From Straminergon stramineum (Eukaryota; Streptophyta; Bryopsida; Hypnales; Calliergonaceae), in NCBI GenBank assembly GCA_963920665.1, contig OY987264.1, positions 46,186,326 to 46,250,325 on the forward strand: a DNA stretch of 64,000 nucleotides. Reading direction: 5' to 3'. Under the pieces are notes generated by a model that was not told the DNA's origin, did no database searches, and saw nothing but the letters and a program-made list of their open reading frames with translations. Both the position numbers and the translations under genes were made by a program. Positions 55,746-64,000 of the stretch are shown one piece after another (positions within the stretch are counted from its first letter, which is position 1; each line of letters opens with the position of its first letter).

Positions 55746-58700
55746 GAATGGACTTTTTCTAAGAATGATTGAGGGTGTGCTTAGAGGTTACTTCAAACCC
55801 ATATTAAATTTGTATAGGGTTCGCAAAAAGTTTATATCTCTAGCTTCATTCTTTTTATTCAAAGGATTCATGTTTAAATTCTTAGGACTGACAATTTTAA
55901 CGGTACTTTTGGAAAGGTATACTACAAATAAATATATTCATGAGTCATTAATCTTGAAAATAGTCTAGACTTGTAGTTTTTTCTCTTATAACTCTCGAGT
56001 CAAATTCTATGACATATATGATTAGCTTTTGTTTTAGTGTAGTGAAGGCCTCTCGATGAAAATTTGAAAACCAAATACGCAAATTCAAAATGATCCTCAT
56101 TCCTAACATTAAAAAAATTTAGAACTTGAAAAAAAAATAGTAGTGCCTACTCATTGGAATTTGTTTTGTTTGTAATATCAAGTCTTCAAATTTGTATCTT
56201 AAGGTGATCATAGAATAGTAACACGTATAGGTTCTAAAAATATAAAGACTATTTTACAGAGTTTTAAAACATGGTAAGAGCTATATTCATGTTTTGAAAA
56301 TATATTATGAAGATTCATAAGAAGTGGAAGATGACCACACATATACTCTTATTATAGAAACTATACTCATAGGAACCATATAGTTTTTGCAAACAGATAT
56401 TAGATAAGAAATTTTTTTCTGTATTACTAATAATTAAATCACAAATGAAGTGAATTTTTAAAGCTATTTGAAATTCTTTTACATATTTAAGAGTTATTTC
56501 ATGAAAGGCAAAAGAACATGAAATTCATGTGTTCAACAATTGTAGGTAGTTGTATTCTCTCATGCCAATTAAAAAAAGGGTTGGAAGCAATTAAGCAAAA
56601 ACTATTTACATATTGGGACCTCCAAATTCTAGATTTTTAAATTTATGGGCATTGGTGTAAACTTTGCACTCTTTGTATTGTTTAGCTATATTTCTATGCA
56701 CAATGCAAAATGGTGGAAAAATTAGAATGTAAGTACTATTTATAATTAACAAACACAACTTATAGAAAATGTATAATTTCAAGTAGAAAGTGTGAAAGAA
56801 AATGACCCAACACGTTAAAAATATTGACAATATTTAAAGGTCCTTCAAAGTTGAAGACAGTAGGTGCTACTCTTTCTTTAAATTACATTGTGAGACAAAT
56901 GACTTAGGTATCTTCTTTACTAAAGGAAAAAATGTTTTAGAGTACAAGACATAGAATTGATAAGAAAATCTATAGAAAATATGAAACCCACATTTTCAAA
57001 ATATAGGAATTTCTACAAAGTTATACGAACATTGATGTTGTAGTATATATGTTTAAAAAATTACAATAGAATCCTAAACAAAGATGAAGTATAAGCATAG
57101 GCACTTAAAAAAATGTAACTCATACATTGAAAAGTTTTTAAGAGACTAGACATTCATGCACACATTCAAATAATGCAATTCAATTGTAAGTTTAACCCCT
57201 AAAGGTATTTGACTATGTTTTCACCAAAAACGCTCCCAAACTGTCATCTCTAGTACAAGTACCAAATTTTAGAAAAAAAACATTTTTGGACAAATGTAAC
57301 CGTAGGATCTTGTAGTAAGCTGGTTTGGGAAGATGTGGTAAAAATTTCAGAAATTTCCACCGTTTGGATTGCAGATATTAGCATTTGAAGTGACAAAAAG
57401 CCATTTTTTGGCCCTGCAAAAATCCGGGCAGATGCACTCCACAAGGTTAGATCATTATGAAAAATGTTCAAAATGATTGTAACTCTTTGGATTCATTCTT
57501 CAAGTCATGTTGGATACATGCTTGAAAAATTTTAGATCATTTGGAATTGTACAATATATAGAAAAAAAATAGTAAGTTGAAAGAAGTAGAGAATGATTCA
57601 AAATACTAAATTGTTAATAATTTGTTTATGGAATTGAAAAATGCCAATCCCAATAGTGAAATTGTTTTAATAAACAATCTACACCTCCTGTTTTTATTTT
57701 TTTCCAAAAACATTAAAAATTGAGTGAAATAAAGGTCTTCAAAGTTTATTTTAGAGTAGAAATTCCATTACTACCCACAAACTACCCACAACTAAAACTC
57801 TTTTTAACTTTCATCTCATAAATCAAAATGGAATGATTCAAAGCTTTCCATGTATATAAAAATCAGGAAAATAAATTTCAAATTTTTATTTTTTTAAAAA
57901 GTGATTTTTAAAGAAGTTTTTTTTGCTACCCGGGCTGCCCGCCGAGCAATGAAAACAACATATCATACAATAACTTTTTAACCATGTATTCAAAAGTTAT
58001 GAAAATTGTTGGGTCTTAAAGCTACTCCTTGGGCACATGTTGTGTGAAAAATTCAAAGAAAAAAAATAAAAATTCCACTCATAGTAAGCTGCTCAAAATC
58101 GCTATGTTGTCAAAAAACACCGTTTGGTCCTTTAGGGGTTAAAATAGAATGAGTGAACAATGCAGTAATATTTGCAGTGAAGGTACAATAATTTGAAATG
58201 AAGCAAAGTAAATTAAAAAATAATAGTGTGAAATTTTATTAGAAATACACATACTTAAGCCTATATTGAAATTAAGCATTTCTTGCAATACCCTTTTGTA
58301 CAGTTTCCATAGTCCATGGAATTATCCTTTTTGTATTTCGTGTTAAGTAATTAAGCATGAACATGTAAACGATTTCAATACCAATAAAACATTGAAAACA
58401 TAAACTCATGAATGTTTTTGATGAAGTTGAAGAAGTTACCTCTAATTTCTAATGATCCTAGTTTGAACAAATTTGAAGAACATTAAGATATTTCACATTT
58501 TTATAATGCTAAATAGTTAAATAGTATCATGAATTCAGATGCACATACAAAATTAGGCTGTAAAACACTCTAGAATTAGCACAATTGGAAAATGCTTGCT
58601 TATATTCAATAGAACTAGAATTTGTAAAACTCACTAACACCCTCTTCTTCATACACTCAGACATGTAAGTGGTTGCATGAGTAACATGTGAATCATGTTT

Positions 58701-60140
58701 TTAGAAGTACTATGGCTTTATATTATTGTTTGTTATTACAAATATGTTAGCAAGAGTAGATTCTGTATTTACAAAACAATTGCATGTACATATAGAAGGT
58801 TAAATATGTCTAAGATAACATGAAATGAATCATTGCATTGCACTATTGCATTCATTCCGTTAAAATCCAATCATTCATGGCTTCAGGTGCTATATGTGTA
58901 GTTATGATGATTTATTGGAAGGACCATTTTGTATTGAGTGTAATATTAGGAAGAAGTGAATGACCAATTGAAATACTTCAAATTTTTTTTGTCTAGGGTT
59001 CAGATTTTCTTTAGGTTTCCCTTCAGAAATGTGCCACTCTATATCTTTCTTCTTACATCATTAGTATAATATATATATAATTCCTATTGGTACATTTGTG
59101 CTTATTGTAAAAATTTACCTTACATTTAACATTCTAGCAAGAGTGAAACTTTGATAGAAAAAGAAGTAATCTCGTAATTCTTCTATTCATTTGACTGAAA
59201 TGAAAATTCTTTATTCCAAGGAAGTAATTATGTTATAACCAGTAAGCTCTCATACTACCTTCAATACGGTCTACAGTGAACTTTGTATACTTTATGAACT
59301 TGAAAATAAAGGATATTGTAAATCTATGTTGATTATTTACCCCCTTTCCCTACTTGCCCCCTCTATAATTCCATGATGAATTCCATTATGAAAGAAAATG
59401 AAACTAGTAACTATGAGATAGTTTGAAAAATATTGTACATAGTATGGAGCAACATGTTCCCCTATTATTTACAACTGCTCTACATTTATGACTTCATCAA
59501 TCTCAATACTCAATTTCAATGTGCTCTCATTCAGACATACAATGAAGCTATAATTGCAAAGCAATGAAGAGTTCCAATTACAAAATTTAGAAAGCAACTT
59601 CCTCAACAGTTAGTATTGTCAAAATAAAAGAAAGTGAAATGTACTTATTTTTTAAAGTAAATTTCATACCCACACCCTTTCAATAACACAAACAATGTAG
59701 AAGATTGAAATTAGGTGATTTCACCTTCATATCTTGTACATTTGAACCGTATACAATTTTTTACTGTTACTACTATATAGAAATTTACTAATTTAGTACT
59801 TGGTATTGTTGTCACTGTCTACTCCTGAAACTTCATGTTTACAAATGCACCTATATGTACATTGGAAGTTCCTCTTCACTTTAATGCATGTAAAGTAACT
59901 TTCTAGGGGACAATGCCCCGTACTTGTATACACGTAAACTAATTTCAACGTATATTGCTTGATAAATGAAAAAGAATTTGTCTATGTACTAAGAAACTAC
60001 AACTATTCATCCTTGGAATTTTGTACAGAAAGGAGAAACATTTCAATATGTTTTAACCTCTATAGTAAAGCTTTCATTTTTTAAAATGAGATGATGTCAC
60101 ATGGTTCCAAAAAGGTTGATTTCCATGATCCACATTTTTT
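55746..60140. other. AT-rich spacer, no gene seen
   Basis: About 4.4 kb of AT-rich DNA without a frame longer than about 75 codons that shows any motif, and without recognisable transposon ends. The part 57200-58140 is somewhat less AT-rich but remains unidentified. Confidence 0.5.
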
Positions 60141-60273
60141 TCTTTAAATGTTAAGGCAACCAAATTTTAGTATTGAATGTAGGTATGTCCTATTGAATAT
60201 GGGGTGGGTATGTTTTAATGGGTACATAAGCGCAAGTACATTGTTTGTGGGGAAAGGGGCAAGGTATATGGGG

Positions 60274-60390
60274 CGGGTATGTGGAATGGGTATGTGTGGG
60301 GTGTTTTATGGGTGGATATGTGGTGCAGGTATGTGTAGGGTAGTTTATGGGTGGGTATGTGGTACAGGTATGTGTAGAGTAGTTTATAGG
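60274..60390. repeat. 39-bp tandem repeat, three units
   Basis: TATGTGG recurs at 60278, 60317 and 60356, each followed by GGTATGTGTAGGGTAGTTTA with small variations. The cysteine/glycine-rich frame across it is an artefact of the repeat. Confidence 0.8.
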
Positions 60391-60439
60391 CAAGTACACT
60401 AGGTTTATCAAGATTATCGCAATGCAGTTAGGGTTTAGA

Positions 60440-60830
60440 ATTCCTCTCAAATTCGTTGCAGCTGATCCTCTCTCATCGATGCACTCCTTGTGCTTGCAGA
60501 TGCTCTCCTCCTCGTGGTAGATGCTCTTCTCGTTATTTCTTGTGCTCTTCTCCTTGCACCGTTGTCATGCTTGGGTCTCGCTCTCCTCGTCGTTATTGCT
60601 GCTCTCCTCCGCACACCGTTACCCATTTTCAATCGCCCTCTCTTGGTTGTTGTTGCTGCTGCTTGTCCTCTTGCTCTCTTCATTGTTGCTTGCAGTCGTT
60701 TTGTTTTCATTGTTGTTGCTCTCCTCGTTGTTGATGGTGCTCTCCTTGTTCATGCTGCTACTGGCGTCGTTGCTACTTGCTGTCTTTTTCTTTGCACCGT
60801 TGGTAGGGTTTAGGTGAAGCTCTCTATGAG
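60440..60830. repeat. Low-complexity CTC/GTT/GCT-rich tract
   Basis: About 390 bp are rich in loosely repeated trinucleotides (CTCCTC, GTTGTT, GCTGCT), open in several frames on both strands. This pattern suggests a degenerate microsatellite rather than a gene. Confidence 0.6.
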
Positions 60831-60839
60831 CCCTCAAGT

Positions 60840-63450
60840 TGGCACTTGGAACTCATGGTTTTCTTTTTTTCGTTTTAGTCAGTATTTTAGCATAATTATA
60901 TGCAAGAATGCATAAAAAGAGTGTTTGAGTGGTATTTGGTAGAAGTCTCTACCAATACAGTGAGGGGTCATCTTAGAAGTGTAGAGTATATAAAATACTC
61001 AAATTCCATACTTCTAATGCCTAGTTGAGAGTCTGAGAGGTCGATTAAGTATTTCCGAGAGAATTAAGGGTTTGAGTGTTAGCCAGTCCTAGTAGATGTC
61101 CATGTTAAACTAAGTCTTACAATTGCATGTGACAAGCTGGCTAAGTCTATTTTAGGTCTAGAGAGTCTAGTATAGGTCACCATCCAATTCGTAAAGAATT
61201 TGGATTGGTAAGTTCTTATTTGCAGATAACTTATAGAAGAATTATCCAATCTGCAAATAAAGTGATGGGAGAGCAACCGGAGTATGAAGAAAGGTGCTTT
61301 TACTCTAAAAGCATGCCAAGAACCGACATTGGAGCCGGTTGTTCTAAGATTCCCTGATACAAGAATAATTTCCCCCTCGGGCAGAAATTAAAAGGGAATT
61401 GCTAATTTTAGCTTCCCTATGAATAGTGCAAAGTAAAATGTAATGTTGCACTTTGATTTTGGGTGTTTCCTAGAAGCTACCCAAAAAGTTTCGAAATTTC
61501 CTGAAACTATTACAATGACTCCATGGGAAGTCAACTGCCTTTAAACATGGTCATAAATTCCTAGGAATTACCTATGTGGCGGTAAAATCCCACTAAAAAT
61601 TAGGATAGTGTGTTGTGTGCTAATAAAGCGTTCCACAAAGTTTGAAGACATTCTGACATTCCCAGGTACCAGAATCGGCAACGACAGTGGACTTTTGAAG
61701 AATTTACGACTTTACGGTAGGTTGACCGGCGTACCAGGAGATGGCGGTGTCCAAATGACATGAATGAGGGGTCTTTTCTTACTCCCACGAACCTTCTAAG
61801 TAACCCTAGCTAGATAGTTTCCTCAAAAGAAACAAATTCCAAAAGTTAAGGTTTTCACCTTTCTTTGGAGTTACCGTAAGTTGATTTTACACTTACGAAG
61901 GACTAGGAAGAAGGGGTAGGGGGTCCCCTCGGCTAATTTGGGTCTTCTAAACACAATGGCGCAATCGTTTTTCAATTTGGAGTTGTTCCCTAGAAGATAG
62001 GAGGGGTCCAGCAGTAGGTTTGACTTTTTTATAGTAATTAGTGGTAATTCAAAGTTAATTTTGCAAATATCTTTTGGAAAATTGAAGATTGGATTTGGGT
62101 AAGACATCTTTTCTTGCATAACAATCCATCTTTTGCTTAAAGAAAGACAATTTAGAAATGCTTTGGGTTAATTAGCAAAATATCTAGGTTAATTAGGGTT
62201 ATTTTCAAAATATCTTTGGGAAAAGATCTTGGATTTGATTTAGCCAAGATTTATTAGCTAAATGGAGAGGGTTCTAGAGAATTCTTCCATTAAACAAAGA
62301 TTATTTTGGAACTACGTTAGGGTAGTTTAGGAAATATCTCGGGATCAAAAGTAAATGTTTTTCCACTGACAACTTATCGGGGAGGGGCTAAGTATAAAAG
62401 TATAAAATGCCCTTCCTTTGAGGTTGTCGGTACCCTCATTCTTATATCTAACCTTTGCTTTTGTGCTACCGGCATGGTCGGAGCACTGATCCAGGTCAAG
62501 ATCCAACCTAAGTTTCATTCTAATTCTTGATTTGCATACTTTGAAGGACGAGAGGGTCCCTTCAAAGTGATTTCTATTTGATTTCTTTAAGTTCTCGGGG
62601 CTAAGCCTCCATTTTCTTTGAATTGTGAGAGTTTTGGAAAGGATAGACCTCCAAACTCTAATTTCGTTTGAGATTTCTTGAATACTAACAAATTGTGCTC
62701 ATTAAAACAGAATTTGGTATTAATATACTTAAGGCGGTGAAGCTTGACTTTGCCAAAAGTTTATTAAACCAACCCCTGCCCAAATTTGTTGTATGACGAA
62801 AATTAGGACTTTAATTGCTAAAGTTCGGTTTAAACGCTGTCATGCGTACCTCCTTTAGTGATTAAACTTGGATACTTTGAAATTTTAAAAGAACTAATCT
62901 TTAATGTTCGGTTTAAACACTATCATGTGTACCTCCTTTAAAGATTGACTTTCAAAATACTAAAATTTGACCATTGACACCGTGTATACCTGGGGTTGCC
63001 CCCGCACGGCGAAGCTTTGACTTGGAAAGATTTGAAATTGACACTTGGGAAAATTTCCTTATTTTCACGCTTGGAAAAATGCTCTACAGGTGTACTAATT
63101 AGGAACATTTGATTTAGTGAGAAAGATTAGAGAAAAATAGTCAAAATTGCTTAGTTGGAATTCTTGATAAAATCCTTAGTAGTAGTTAGAGAAAACCAAG
63201 ATTTAGATTAGCTTCCCTTTAGTTAGAGTCATTTCAATTATTCTAGAAAGAGATTTTTAGCTTAGAATACTCAGTTGATTAGTTTAGACTTATTTCTAAA
63301 AATTCGCCAAAAAATTAGATTGTTAGTTTAGAATTTAAAGAATTAGAAAATTTCCCCCAAATTCCCCCAAAATAGATTAGTTTAGTTAGGAAATTAGTTA
63401 ATCCTTACAGTCTGAAAATTAAGCTTATTAGGAAAAATTCAGCTGAGACA
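60840..63450. other. Spacer with promoter-like stretch and a short direct repeat
   Basis: No coding region is supported. At 62393-62408 GTATAAAAGTATAAAATG looks like a double TATA element followed by a pyrimidine-rich leader. A 40-45-bp segment with GTTCGGTTTAAAC and GTACCTCCTTTA occurs at about 62820 and again at about 62901. The right half of the window from about 61 kb could be the control region of a retroelement that continues beyond the window; no termini were found. Confidence 0.4.
62393..62408 (+). promoter_or_regulatory. Candidate TATA element
   Basis: GTATAAAAGTATAAAA lies before a pyrimidine-rich leader. It is supported by motif only; no downstream start codon with a real frame is seen in the window. 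Confidence 0.3.
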
Positions 63451-63452
63451 TG

Positions 63453-63690
63453 GGAGCCAACTCGACCTAGACAGGGAGCCAACTCGACCTAGACAGGGAG
63501 CCAACTCAATCCAATAACCGAGGAGCCAGCTCAACCCAGTAACCGGGGAGCCAGTTCGACTAGACAGAAGGAGCCCAGTTTAACGCAGACAGAAGGAGCC
63601 CAGTTTAACGTAAACAGAAGGAGCCCAGTTCGATCAGACAGGGGAGCTCAGCTCGACCAGACAGAGAGGAGCTCAATCAACCAGAAGGTA
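63453..63690. repeat. 22-25-bp tandem repeat, ten units
   Basis: The unit is GGAGCCAACTCGACCTAGACAG with variants. GGAGC occurs at 63453, 63475, 63497, 63522, 63547, 63570, 63595, 63620, 63643 and 63668. It is followed by GAGGTAAGTTT near 63737, which would serve as a splice donor, so the array may lie in a transcribed leader. Confidence 0.85.
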
Positions 63691-64000
63691 GGGAGCAGGA
63701 TTGACAAGGGAGGCCATAACAAACATTGGGGCTTAGAGGTAAGTTTGGAAAACTCCTTTGAAAAATTCTAATGAAGGTGTCAATGCTCACAACAAACAAC
63801 TCACATCATCTCAAGAACTCTTAAAAGACCAAAAACAAATGAGAGAATTGAAGAGTTGAAGGGAAGGTTGGAGACGAAAGGAAGAAGAAGAATAAAAGGA
63901 ATCTAAACAATTAATAAGGTAAGAATTCTTTTGATTTTATTTTATTCTCATTACTATTCATTGAATTGTTGGTTAGTCATTAATTAGGATTCTTTTGGAA

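Noticed and set aside
55744..57471. Several 70-codon frames in the right spacer
   Set aside because: AT-rich chance frames without motifs or partners.
60447..60837. Arginine-, serine- or leucine-rich frames on both strands
   Set aside because: Product of a CTC/GTT/GCT low-complexity tract; all frames are open at once.

Overview
This window looks like nuclear heterochromatin of a land plant. The evidence is AT-rich spacer DNA, an interstitial (CCCTAAA)n telomere-type tract, plant CACTA (Tnp2) and Mutator-like transposases, multi-exon genes with GT-AG introns, and TG...CA elements with 5-bp target duplications. The protein families fit a non-seed plant (bryophyte, lycophyte or fern) best, but that placement is an inference. 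I see no intact host gene. Nearly all recognisable coding sequence belongs to decaying transposons, whose frames are mostly preserved but broken by point stop codons, often TAG.

Layout. 0-1.4 kb: spacer with a telomere-like tract and a 26-bp minisatellite. 1.4-5.65 kb: an array of ten 19-bp quasi-palindromes followed by a putative transposase (DUF7869-like, copy 1). 6.7-7.0 kb: G-rich 40-bp minisatellite. 8.1-12.3 kb: decayed CACTA transposase. 13.5-17.2 kb: decayed multi-exon gene with a ParB-like motif. 18.07-44.2 kb: a second DUF7869-like element on the minus strand, cut into pieces by three insertions. These are R1 (19,360-22,732), the 17.1-kb Mutator-like element A (22,830-39,973) and its 1.9-kb deletion derivative B (41,457-43,360). 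This second element has its own array of eight different 19-bp quasi-palindromes upstream of its gene. 45.18-55.6 kb: E1 (45,178-48,657, minus), then R2 (48,743-55,599), which contains E2 (49,450-52,970, plus). 55.6-64 kb: AT-rich spacer with short tandem arrays and one promoter-like stretch.

Three systems stand out. (1) Element A carries, besides a SWIM-finger transposase, a ten-exon gene joining a ParB-like domain to a beta-class SAM-dependent DNA-methyltransferase-like domain. Its derivative B keeps the 3' exons of that gene open. (2) R1, R2, E1 and E2 have retroviral-type ends (TGT...ACA) and 5-bp target duplications, yet I see no direct terminal repeats. Each carries one long gag-like coiled-coil ORF. 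They are either solo LTRs with an ORF inside the LTR or an LTR-less class of element. (3) Two DUF7869-like elements each carry an upstream array of 19-bp quasi-palindromes, different in sequence but alike in design and in distance from the gene. These are candidate transposase-binding sites.
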